Shown: one piece after another, positions 1 through 6,811 of the stretch
How positions within the stretch are numbered: position 1 is the stretch's first letter
Layout: each line of letters opens with the position of its first letter
Origin: DASVTR01 sp033855775
GTDB taxonomy: Bacteria; Acidobacteriota; Blastocatellia; Pyrinomonadales; Pyrinomonadaceae
DNA length: 18,909 nucleotides
Direction of reading: 5' to 3'
Assembly (NCBI GenBank): GCA_033855775.1
Contig: JAWVFT010000137.1
Location: forward strand, 1 to 18,909
Translations under genes and position numbers: made by a program
The notes under the pieces: generated by a model
What the model saw: only the letters and a program-made list of their open reading frames with translations
What the model was told of the DNA's origin: nothing
Databases searched by the model: none

Positions 1-73
1 GATATTTCAAGTCGGGCTGGTTATCGTAAGCCCGGCAGACGTGCAGGTAGAGAGCGATGAGTTGTTGTTCCAC
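1..73 (-). CDS. N-terminus of a probable transposase, cut by the window edge
   Basis: A minus-strand reading frame is open from the left edge. From a GTG at 73 it reads V-E-Q-Q-L-I-A-L-Y-L-H-V-C-R-A-Y-D-N-Q-P and continues D-L-K-Y. This opening (short hydrophobic helix, then a Y-D-N-Q-P turn) resembles, from memory, the first residues of DDE transposases of IS4/IS982-like elements. Only about 24 residues are visible, so there is no catalytic motif. The frame is also open upstream of the GTG, so the start is uncertain. A TAGAAT word lies just upstream on the same strand (about 85-80). No terminal inverted repeat could be recognised. It could instead be an unrelated host gene. Confidence 0.4.
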   Translation of the reverse strand, partial: MEQQLIALYLHVCRAYDNQPDLKY

Positions 74-123
74 AAACTCAATTCTACGCCTCTTCTGCCG
101 TCTGCTTTCTACTCTTGATTCGC

Positions 124-864
124 ATGACTAATGGAAGCGCAACCGATGACCCGCGACCGCCAGCTTTCCGAAGTGTTATGAGTTTTCTAGGCAATCTATT
201 TAACGACCCGCTGTACCAGAAGAACGAGCCGCGCAAGCCGGAGGAGTTGACGGGCAGCGAAGTCATCATCAGCCCGGACACGCGGCGCGACCAGCGCATT
301 CCGCCCGGCCAAACGCGCACGCGCAAGTGGCCCGTGCTCGATGCTCATGGAGCGCCCGACATTGATTTGGCGACGTGGACGTTCGAGGTTGACGGCCTCG
401 TCGAGCAACCCATCGCCTGGTCGCTCGACGAGTTTATGCAGTTGCCGGCGGTCAAGGTCTACGCTGACTTTCATTGTGTGACGCGCTGGTCGCGGCTCGA
501 CAACGTGTGGGGCGGCGTCTCAACGCGCGAGTTGGCGCGGCTCGCTGGCATTAAGCCGGAAGCGAATTTCGCGCTCGCCTTCGGTTACGACTACGGCTGG
601 TCAACCAACATCCCGCTCGAATATTTTCTCGCCGAAGATTCCCTCTTCGCATGGTCGCACGACGGCGCTCCCATTCCGCCCGAACACGGCGGCCCTGTGC
701 GTCTCATCGTCCCGCGACTCTACGCCTGGAAGTCGGCCAAGTGGGTCAAGGGCGTCAGGTTTCTAGAGCAGGACAAAGCGGGGTTCTGGGAAGAGGGCGG
801 CTATCACATGCGCGGCGTGCCCTGGAACGGGAGCGACGGCGAACGCTTTCGCGGGCAGGAATAA
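124..864 (+). CDS. Sulfite-oxidase-like molybdopterin oxidoreductase, cytosolic type
   Basis: The protein belongs to the sulfite oxidase/YedY-like molybdopterin fold. It would bind a single Mo-molybdopterin and carry out an oxygen- or electron-transfer reaction on an unknown substrate. Counting from the first possible start (TTG at 115), the F-H-C-V-T-R-W-S stretch carries the presumed Mo-ligand cysteine at about residue 121. The pocket E-H-G-G-P-V-R-L-I-V-P and Y-A-W-K-S-A-K-W follows at about 190-210. There is no twin-arginine signal peptide or membrane segment, so it probably stays in the cytoplasm. YedY/MsrP, by contrast, is exported. Starts at 115 (TTG), 124 (ATG) and 178 (ATG) are all in frame and none has a good ribosome-binding site. 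The stop is 9 bases before the next gene's GTG, so the two may be co-transcribed. Family assignment is firm; the exact substrate is unknown. Confidence 0.88.
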   Translation: MTNGSATDDPRPPAFRSVMSFLGNLFNDPLYQKNEPRKPEELTGSEVIISPDTRRDQRIPPGQTRTRKWPVLDAHGAPDIDLATWTFEVDGLVEQPIAWSLDEFMQLPAVKVYADFHCVTRWSRLDNVWGGVSTRELARLAGIKPEANFALAFGYDYGWSTNIPLEYFLAEDSLFAWSHDGAPIPPEHGGPVRLIVPRLYAWKSAKWVKGVRFLEQDKAGFWEEGGYHMRGVPWNGSDGERFRGQE

Positions 865-873
865 ACTTTAGAA

Positions 874-2472
874 GTGAAGACAATCATCAACCAAACAATG
901 GAAGCGCAGACCAACCAGACAACGGAAGCGCAAAGGGGCGCGGCCAAAGGAGCGACTCCGAAAGACGCTGCGGCTGTCATCCTGCTGCGCGCTCGCGGCG
1001 GCGCCGCAGACACGGAAGTATTCTGGGCGCGGCGCAGCCTGCGGATGGCTTTCCTCGGCGGCTTTCACTCTTTTCCGGGCGGGCAGCTTGAGGCGTCGGA
1101 TGCGCTCGTGCGCGTCGAGAATAGCGAGACGGATGAAAGCGCGGCGATGATTGCCTGCGCGGCGCGCGAGTTGTTTGAAGAGACGGGCGTGCTGGTCGTT
1201 CGCGGCGGCGAGACATTGACGAAGGGACAACGCGCATCGCTGCTCGATGATTTGGAATCGGGCCGCGTGTCGTTTCCCGAGCTGCTGAATCACTACGGGC
1301 TGCATCTAGACGCGCGCGATTTCACCTTCGCCGGTCGGTGGATCACGCCGCCCTTCAGCCCGCGACGCTTCGACACATGGTTCTTCATGGTCAACTGTCC
1401 AGCGAAGCAGGAGCCGCAACTGAAGGACGAGGGCGAACTGGATGCCGGCGAGTGGACGCAAGCGAGCGAAGCTGTCAAGGCTTGGGAGCGCGCGGAGATT
1501 TTAGTCGCGCCGCCCACGCTGCACGCTTTGAAGACTCTGGCGGGCGGGCTGACAAACTTGACGGTCGAGCGCTTGCTCTCCATCCCTGAAGCGCACGGGC
1601 AGCCCGTTCGTCGCATAGAGTTTCGCCCCGGCTTCATCTGCTTTCCCGTCAGGACGCCGACCAAGCCGCCCGCGACACACACCAACTGTTACATCGTCGG
1701 CCATCAGGAAGTCGTCGTCATTGACCCGGCATCCATCTACGAAGAAGAGCAAGCTGCGCTCGCGTCCTGCGTCGATGATTTGATGATGGAAGGGCGCAGG
1801 ATTCGTGAGATTATCCTGACACACTTGCACCCTGACCACGTTGGCGGAGTCAACGCTCTGCGCGAACACTTGCAGGGCCGCGTTCCCGTCGCAGCGCACT
1901 GGTTGACGGCTAAGCCTTTGCGCGATTCCGTTCGCGTTGACCGCTTGATTGAAGACGAAGAGTTGATTGAACTGGCGGGCAAGCCGTCGCTCAAGCTTCG
2001 CGCGCTGCACACGCCGGGACACGCGCGCGGTCATCTCTGCTTTTACGAAGAACAGACGGGCGCGCTCATCACGGGCGACAACATCGTCGGCCTCGGCTCC
2101 GTCCTGATTGACCCGCCCGAAGGCGACATGCGCGATTATCTCAACTCGCTCGAACGCCTGCGCGCTCTGCCCAACTTGTCCGTGCTGTTCGGGGCGCACG
2201 GGCCTGCGATGGGCAATCCGCGCGCGAAGATTGAAGAGTACATCGCGCATCGTTTGGAACGCGAAGCGAACATTCTGGCGGCGGTGCAAATGGGCGCGAG
2301 CGATGCGCGGGAAATCGTCGCGCGCGTTTACACGGACACGCATCCGAAGGCACACGCGATGGCCGAGAGAGCCGTGCTCGCGCACCTCGAAAAGTTAGCA
2401 GCCGACAATCTCGTCGCAAGGCGCGAAGATGGCTCGTACGTCGCCAACGACCCAAGCCCGGCGGCCAGTTAA
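874..2472 (+). CDS. Nudix hydrolase (NUDT19-like) fused to an LACTB2-like metallo-beta-lactamase hydrolase
   Basis: Two hydrolase domains sit in one 532-residue chain. Residues about 30-235 form a Nudix domain of the NUDT19-like kind: F-P-G-G at 67-70, then a long insertion before R-E-L-F-E-E-T-G at 98-105. Such enzymes split nucleoside diphosphates linked to another group, for example CoA. Residues about 268-445 form a metallo-beta-lactamase fold: H-L-H-P-D-H at 317-322, P-G-H at 381-383, T-G-D-N with D402, and A-H-G with H442, so all the metal ligands appear present. Residues about 455-525 resemble the winged-helix tail of LACTB2-like proteins. The N-terminus has an 8-residue tandem repeat (N-Q-T-x-E-A-Q). 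Starts are GTG 874 or ATG 898, neither with a clear ribosome-binding site. No signal peptide is seen. The fusion suggests sequential hydrolysis of one class of metabolite, but this is inference. Confidence 0.9.
   Translation: MKTIINQTMEAQTNQTTEAQRGAAKGATPKDAAAVILLRARGGAADTEVFWARRSLRMAFLGGFHSFPGGQLEASDALVRVENSETDESAAMIACAARELFEETGVLVVRGGETLTKGQRASLLDDLESGRVSFPELLNHYGLHLDARDFTFAGRWITPPFSPRRFDTWFFMVNCPAKQEPQLKDEGELDAGEWTQASEAVKAWERAEILVAPPTLHALKTLAGGLTNLTVERLLSIPEAHGQPVRRIEFRPGFICFPVRTPTKPPATHTNCYIVGHQEVVVIDPASIYEEEQAALASCVDDLMMEGRRIREIILTHLHPDHVGGVNALREHLQGRVPVAAHWLTAKPLRDSVRVDRLIEDEELIELAGKPSLKLRALHTPGHARGHLCFYEEQTGALITGDNIVGLGSVLIDPPEGDMRDYLNSLERLRALPNLSVLFGAHGPAMGNPRAKIEEYIAHRLEREANILAAVQMGASDAREIVARVYTDTHPKAHAMAERAVLAHLEKLAADNLVARREDGSYVANDPSPAAS
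886..933 (+). repeat. 24-base imperfect tandem duplication at the start of the Nudix-MBL gene
   Basis: Two 24-base units (886-909 and 910-933) differ at four positions, all transitions. They encode a duplicated I/T-N-Q-T-M/T-E-A-Q peptide before the folded Nudix domain. The core AATGGAAGCGCA also occurs at 130-141, in the start region of the preceding gene but in a different reading frame. Confidence 0.75.
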
Positions 2473-2486
2473 GCGATAGACACAAG

Positions 2487-3857
2487 ATGAAGGATGAAGA
2501 ACGACTAATCATGCAGTATGCGGTGACGCGCGCGCTGGCCGAATCGGCCTCGATTGATGAAGCGACACCGAAGACGCTGCGAGCAATCTGCGAGAGTTTG
2601 GGCTGGCAGTTGGGCGCGCTCTGGATTGTCGCGCGCGAAGCGGACGCTCTGCGCTGCGTCGAAACATGGCACACGCCCGAAGTGGATGTCGCGGAGTTTG
2701 AAACGACGAACCGCGAGCAGACGTTCAAGCGCGGCGAAGGCTTTCCCGGCCACGTCTGGGCCGAAGGCGAGCCTGCGTGGGTGACGGACATCGCCGCCAG
2801 CAATTTTCCGCGCAGTTCCGTAGCCGCGCGCGCGGGCCTCCACGCGACGTTCGGCTTTCCCATCATGCTCGGCGGACAGACGCTCGGCGTGATGGAATTT
2901 TTCAGCCGCGAAGCGCGCCCGCCCGACGAAGATTTGCTGAACATGATGGCGAGCCTCGGCAGCCAGATTGGACAGTTCATAGAGCGCAAGCGTTCCGAAG
3001 TTGAAAGAGAGCAGAGCGAGCAACGCTATCGTCTGCTGACCGAAGTTATTCCGCAGCAAGTCTGGACGGCGCAGCCGGACGGCGCGCTCGATTACGTCAA
3101 CCGCCGCGTGCTCGACTACTTCGGGCGCACGATGGAAGAGATGCTCGGTTGGGGCTGGCAAAACGCCGTGCATCCCGAAGACGTGCAGCCATCGCTTGAA
3201 CGCTGGCGTTCGTCCCTGCAAACGGGCGAGCCTTACAGGATTGAGTTTCGTCTCAAGCGCGCCGCGGATGATTCCTATCGCTGGCATCTCGGACAGGCGA
3301 TGCCGCTACGGGACGACGCGGGCAAGGTCGTCGCATGGTTCGGGACGAACACGGACATCGAAGAACAAAAATTGATAGAGGCGACGCTGGCGCGCATCAA
3401 CAGCGAGCGTGCGCAGATGCTCGAAGAAGTTTCGACGCCGGTGGTTCCGGTCTGGCGCGACGTGCTGGCGTTGCCCCTCATCGGCTCGCTCGACACGGAG
3501 CGCATGAATCGCGCGACGCAGGCCGCGCTCAACGAAGTAGTGCGCAGGGGCGCGCGCGCCTGCATCATAGACATCACGGGCGCGCGCATCGTTGACTCGC
3601 ACGCCATCGCCAACCTGAGCAACCTCGTCGCCTCGCTCAAGCTCATCGGAGCGGAAGCCATCGTCACGGGCGTTACGGCGCAAGCCGCGCAGAGCCTCGT
3701 CGGCCTCGGCGTTGACTTCGCAGGAATGCGCACCTATCGCACGCTCGCCGAAGCGTTGGCGAGTTGGATAAAATCAAACGAACACAATCAACTGACTGGA
3801 CAGAAGACTACACAGAACAGGGTTTCAAGCAATGGCAATGGCACAGAATCTAGGTGA
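2487..3857 (+). CDS. GAF-PAS-STAS sensor protein (RsbR-like, stressosome-type)
   Basis: Three domains are seen in 456 residues. A GAF domain (about 8-165) contains G-E-G-F-P-G-H-V-W at 83-91 and F-P-I-M-L-G-G. A PAS/PAC domain (about 180-300) contains the W-T-A-Q-P-D-G-A-L-D-Y-V-N segment and ends in the usual F-G-T-N-T-D-I-E-E. A STAS domain (about 313-430) follows, with P-V-V-P-V-W, I-D-I-T-G near 361-365 and V-T-G near 393-395. There is no kinase domain. This is the plan of RsbR paralogues, in which an N-terminal sensor controls a STAS domain phosphorylated on Ser/Thr by an RsbT-like kinase. No RsbS or RsbT gene is in the window. ATG 2487 lies inside a GATGAAG-GATGAAG repeat and has no Shine-Dalgarno; ATG 2511 is an alternative. 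The last 26 bases overlap the next gene, suggesting translational coupling with the MoxR ATPase. Confidence 0.88.
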   Translation: MKDEERLIMQYAVTRALAESASIDEATPKTLRAICESLGWQLGALWIVAREADALRCVETWHTPEVDVAEFETTNREQTFKRGEGFPGHVWAEGEPAWVTDIAASNFPRSSVAARAGLHATFGFPIMLGGQTLGVMEFFSREARPPDEDLLNMMASLGSQIGQFIERKRSEVEREQSEQRYRLLTEVIPQQVWTAQPDGALDYVNRRVLDYFGRTMEEMLGWGWQNAVHPEDVQPSLERWRSSLQTGEPYRIEFRLKRAADDSYRWHLGQAMPLRDDAGKVVAWFGTNTDIEEQKLIEATLARINSERAQMLEEVSTPVVPVWRDVLALPLIGSLDTERMNRATQAALNEVVRRGARACIIDITGARIVDSHAIANLSNLVASLKLIGAEAIVTGVTAQAAQSLVGLGVDFAGMRTYRTLAEALASWIKSNEHNQLTGQKTTQNRVSSNGNGTESR

Positions 3858-5301
3858 ACTCAAAGCAAGCAACTACCGCGCGCGTTCCGTCAAGGACGAG
3901 ATGCGCGCTAATCTGGTGCGCAAGCTGCGCGCCGGCGAAAAACTTTTTTCCGGCATCGTCGGCTACGATGAAACGGTCGTCCCGCAAATCACAAACGCGA
4001 TTCTCGCGCGCCACAATCTCATCCTGCTCGGCCTGCGCGGCCAGGCCAAGAGCCGCATCATTCGCCAGTTGACGGAACTGCTCGATGAACGCATCCCGGT
4101 CATCGCCGGCTCCGAGGTCAACGATAATCCGTTTCATCCCATCAGCGCGCATGGCCGCCACATGATTGAGACGCAGCGCGACCTGACGCCCATCGCATGG
4201 GTCGAGCGCGACGCGCGTTTCGTCGAGAAACTGGCGACGCCCGACGTGACCATCGCCGACATCATCGGCGACGTTGACCCCATCAAGGCGGCCAAAGGCG
4301 GGCATCTGCTTTCAGACGAACTGACGATTCACTACGGCCTGCTGCCGCGCGCCAATCGCGGCATCTTCGCCATCAACGAACTGCCAGACCTCGCGGGCAA
4401 AATTCAAGTCGGCCTCTTCAACATCATGCAGGAGGGCGACGTGCAGATTAAAGGTTATCCGGTGCGCCTGCCGCTCGACGTGATGCTCGTCTTCTCGGCC
4501 AACCCGGAAGACTACACGGCGCGCGGCAAAATCATCACGCCCTTGAAAGACCGCATCGGCGCGGAGATTTCCACGCACTATCCGACAGACCTCCAACTCG
4601 GCGTCGAGATTACAAAGCAAGAGGCCTGGACAACGCGCGACGGCCTTGAAGCCAACTTGACGATTCCCGGTTTCGTCAATGACATCGTTGAGCAGATTGC
4701 TTTCGAAGCGCGCGACGACCAGCGCATAGACAAACGCTCCGGCGTCTCGCAACGCCTGCCCATCAGCGTCATGGAAGCGGTCGTCTCCAACGCCGAACGC
4801 CGCTCGCTTCTGACCGAAGACGAAGAGATTGTCCCGCGCATCTCGGACATCTACGCCGCCCTGCCCGCGATGACCGGCAAGATGGAACTCGAATACGAAG
4901 GCGAGCAAGTCGGGGCCAGCAGGATTGCCAGAGACTTAATCAAGCGCGCCGCCGGAGTCATCTTCGAAGGCTACTTCGTCGGCATTGATTTCACGGACGC
5001 CATCCGCTGGTTCGATCAGGGCAATAACTTGCGCCTCGCTGACACGGCCTCCGCAGACGAGTGCGTCAACCTGCTTCAGGCCGTCCCCGAACTGCTCGAA
5101 ACGGCGACGATTCCCTTCGACTTCAAACAAGCTGACGCGGCGCAGGCGGTCGCGGCCTGCGAGTTTGCCCTCGAAGGTTTGTACGCCCAGAATAAAATCA
5201 GCCGCAACGAAGAAGGCGGCTACACCGCGGCCACCAAAGCGAAGAAAGACCGGCGCGGCATGATTTACGACGACCTGACGGAGACAGGTCGCTACAGCTA
5301 A
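3832..5301 (+). CDS. MoxR-like AAA+ ATPase ('magnesium chelatase' group), partner of the VWA protein
   Basis: This is an AAA+ ATPase of the MoxR/BchI branch. Such proteins work with a VWA partner to remodel or mature other proteins. The Walker A motif is the variant G-L-R-G-Q-A-K-S (67-74). The Walker B region reads G-I-F-A-I-N-E-L (177-184), with Asn where Asp is usual; from memory this is normal in this subgroup. The sensor region F-S-A-N-P-E-D-Y-T and the following P-L-K-D-R-I (about 221-242) are well kept, so it is probably an active ATPase. It is not a chlorophyll enzyme: no bchD or bchH is nearby. ATG 3832 and ATG 3838 are both possible; AGGG at 3819-3822 may serve as a weak ribosome-binding site. 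The gene starts inside the RsbR-like gene. It is followed by a large hairpin and then the VWA gene. There are no membrane segments. Confidence 0.9.
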   Translation: MAMAQNLGELKASNYRARSVKDEMRANLVRKLRAGEKLFSGIVGYDETVVPQITNAILARHNLILLGLRGQAKSRIIRQLTELLDERIPVIAGSEVNDNPFHPISAHGRHMIETQRDLTPIAWVERDARFVEKLATPDVTIADIIGDVDPIKAAKGGHLLSDELTIHYGLLPRANRGIFAINELPDLAGKIQVGLFNIMQEGDVQIKGYPVRLPLDVMLVFSANPEDYTARGKIITPLKDRIGAEISTHYPTDLQLGVEITKQEAWTTRDGLEANLTIPGFVNDIVEQIAFEARDDQRIDKRSGVSQRLPISVMEAVVSNAERRSLLTEDEEIVPRISDIYAALPAMTGKMELEYEGEQVGASRIARDLIKRAAGVIFEGYFVGIDFTDAIRWFDQGNNLRLADTASADECVNLLQAVPELLETATIPFDFKQADAAQAVAACEFALEGLYAQNKISRNEEGGYTAATKAKKDRRGMIYDDLTETGRYS

Positions 5302-5305
5302 GAGC

Positions 5306-5384
5306 GGTGATAGGTGATGGGCAGTAAGTGATAAGTAAAAGCAAACGTGTTGCCCTTATCACTTACTACCCATCACCTATCACC
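5306..5384 (+). repeat. 30-bp inverted heptamer repeat (hairpin) between the MoxR and VWA genes
   Basis: The arms 5306-5335 and 5355-5384 are reverse complements at 29 of 30 positions. The one mismatch is C5322 against A5368. The loop is 19 bases. Both arms are built from degenerate 7-base words (GTGATAG, GTGATGG, GTGATAA on the left; their complements on the right). On the right side a 14-base unit, CATCACCTATCACC, is duplicated (5371-5384 and 5385-5398, one mismatch). The stem begins 4 bases after the MoxR stop and ends 17 bases before the VWA start codon. There is no T-tract, so a simple terminator is unlikely. It could act as an mRNA stability element or limit VWA translation. Confidence 0.92.
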
Positions 5385-5401
5385 CATCACCTATCACTTT
5401 T

Positions 5402-6736
5402 ATGAAGTTCACACGTTATTCAAAATTCAAGGGCTTCGATGTGTCGTCGCTGAACCTCGGCGATTTGATGGACGCGCTTTCGGATTCACTGCTTCAGTCC
5501 GGCTACGACGATGATTACTACTGGCGGCGCGAGCGACGCGAGCAGGACACTTCGCTCGACGCGCTCAGGCGCGCTCTGCTTGAGGCGTTGCTCGCGCAGG
5601 GCTTGATTGACGAGCAGCAGGTGCGCGAGATGCTGGCCGACAACGAAGACAAGTTCAAGGGGTCGCTCCTCGAAGAGATGCTCAACCAGTTAATCGAACG
5701 GCTGGTCGAGGAAGGCTATCTGAATTTGAAGGAAGAGCAGGCGCAAGCAGAGCAACGTCGCGAGCAGGGACAGGGCGGGCCGGGCGAAGTGTCCGAGCCG
5801 TTGCCGCGTAACGTCCATTTCGAAGTGACGGAGAAGGGGTTGGACTTTCTAGGCTACAAGACTTTGCGGAGTTTGCTCGGCAGTCTCGGCAAGAGTTCAA
5901 TCGGGCGTCATGACACGCCGCATCTCTCGACGGGCGTGGAAGCCGCGCAGGCTTCGAAGCTCTACGAGTTTGGCGACACCGTAAACCTGGATGTCAACGC
6001 GACGCTGCTGTCGGCCATCCAGCGCGAAGGACTCGGCGTGCCGCTCAATCTCGAATACAGCGATTTGCACGTTCATCAATGCGACTATCAATCGTCGTGC
6101 GCGACCGTCGTGATGCTCGATTGCTCGCACTCTATGATTCTCTACGGCGAAGACCGTTTCACTCCGGCCAAGAAGGTCGCGCTCGCGCTGGCTCATTTGA
6201 TTCGCACACAGTATCCGGGCGACTCGCTCAAGATTGTGCTCTTTCATGACAGCGCCGAAGAGTTGCCGATGGCGAAACTGGCGACCACGCAGGTCGGCCC
6301 CTACCACACCAACACAGCCGAGGGCTTGCGCCTCGCGCGCCGCCTCCTGCAAGCTCAGCGCAAAGAGATGAAGCAGATTGTGATGGTGACGGACGGCAAG
6401 CCGACCGCCTGCTTCATAGACAACGCGGCGGTTGTTCCCTACGAGCGGGCGCGAGGAGCAGGCGCGCGCGCGGGCGCAGCAGAGCGCAGGATATACAAGA
6501 ACTCGATGGGCATGGACCCGTTCGTCATGGCCGAGACTTTCAAGGAAGTGCAGGCGTGCCGCAAGGCCGGGGTGATGATTAACACATTCATGCTCGCCAG
6601 CGATTATTATCTGGTCGAGTTCGTCAAAGAGATGACCTCGATGACGAACGGCAAAGCCTACTTCGCCAATCCGAACAACCTGTCGCAGTTTGTGCTGATG
6701 GACTTTCTGAAACGCAGAACCAGCCGGGTTAAATAA
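5402..6736 (+). CDS. VWA-domain protein with intact MIDAS motif, partner of the MoxR ATPase
   Basis: The first ~200 residues are a charged, mostly helical region (E/Q-rich around 90-125) with no signal peptide or membrane segment, so the protein is cytosolic. A von Willebrand factor A domain follows. The metal-ion-dependent adhesion site is complete: D-C-S-H-S at 240-244, T303/T305 in H-T-N-T-A-E-G-L, and V-T-D-G-K-P-T at 329-335. The gene follows the MoxR ATPase, the usual pairing; by analogy with RavA-ViaA the VWA protein would select or bind the client. Residues about 341-362 are an Ala/Arg/Gly-rich low-complexity stretch before R-I-Y-K-N-S-M-G-M-D-P. It looks like an insertion compared with what I remember of the family. 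ATG 5402 has no Shine-Dalgarno and follows the pyrimidine-rich arm of a heptamer repeat. The client proteins are unknown. Confidence 0.9.
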   Translation: MKFTRYSKFKGFDVSSLNLGDLMDALSDSLLQSGYDDDYYWRRERREQDTSLDALRRALLEALLAQGLIDEQQVREMLADNEDKFKGSLLEEMLNQLIERLVEEGYLNLKEEQAQAEQRREQGQGGPGEVSEPLPRNVHFEVTEKGLDFLGYKTLRSLLGSLGKSSIGRHDTPHLSTGVEAAQASKLYEFGDTVNLDVNATLLSAIQREGLGVPLNLEYSDLHVHQCDYQSSCATVVMLDCSHSMILYGEDRFTPAKKVALALAHLIRTQYPGDSLKIVLFHDSAEELPMAKLATTQVGPYHTNTAEGLRLARRLLQAQRKEMKQIVMVTDGKPTACFIDNAAVVPYERARGAGARAGAAERRIYKNSMGMDPFVMAETFKEVQACRKAGVMINTFMLASDYYLVEFVKEMTSMTNGKAYFANPNNLSQFVLMDFLKRRTSRVK

Positions 6737-6738
6737 GA

Positions 6739-6808
6739 GATGAAGGATGAATGACTGGCTCAACCGCTCGGCTGAACCAGTCATCCGGCATCTTTCGTCC
6801 CTCGTCCC
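6739..6808 (+). repeat. Heptamer array with a 15-bp hairpin before the hybrid kinase gene
   Basis: The spacer can be cut into consecutive 7-base words: GATGAAG, GATGAAT and GACTGGC on the left, TCATCCG, GCATCTT, TCGTCCC and TCGTCCC on the right. The last two are an exact duplication, followed by TTT and the ATG. Positions 6751-6765 pair with 6770-6784 at 13 of 15 positions (two C/A mismatches) around a 4-base loop. The array fills almost the whole gap between the VWA stop (6736) and the kinase start (6812). No T-tract follows the stem. Confidence 0.85.
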
Positions 6809-6811
6809 TTT

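Noticed and set aside
5306..5400. CRISPR array or rho-independent terminator at the MoxR-VWA gap
   Set aside because: The repeats are 7/14-base units with no regular unique spacers, so it is not CRISPR. No T-tract follows the stem, so it is not a standard intrinsic terminator.
3832..6736. Magnesium chelatase (chlorophyll synthesis) genes
   Set aside because: The ATPase resembles the ChlI/BchI group only at the AAA level. No BchH or pigment genes are present, and the VWA partner fits a MoxR-type machine better.
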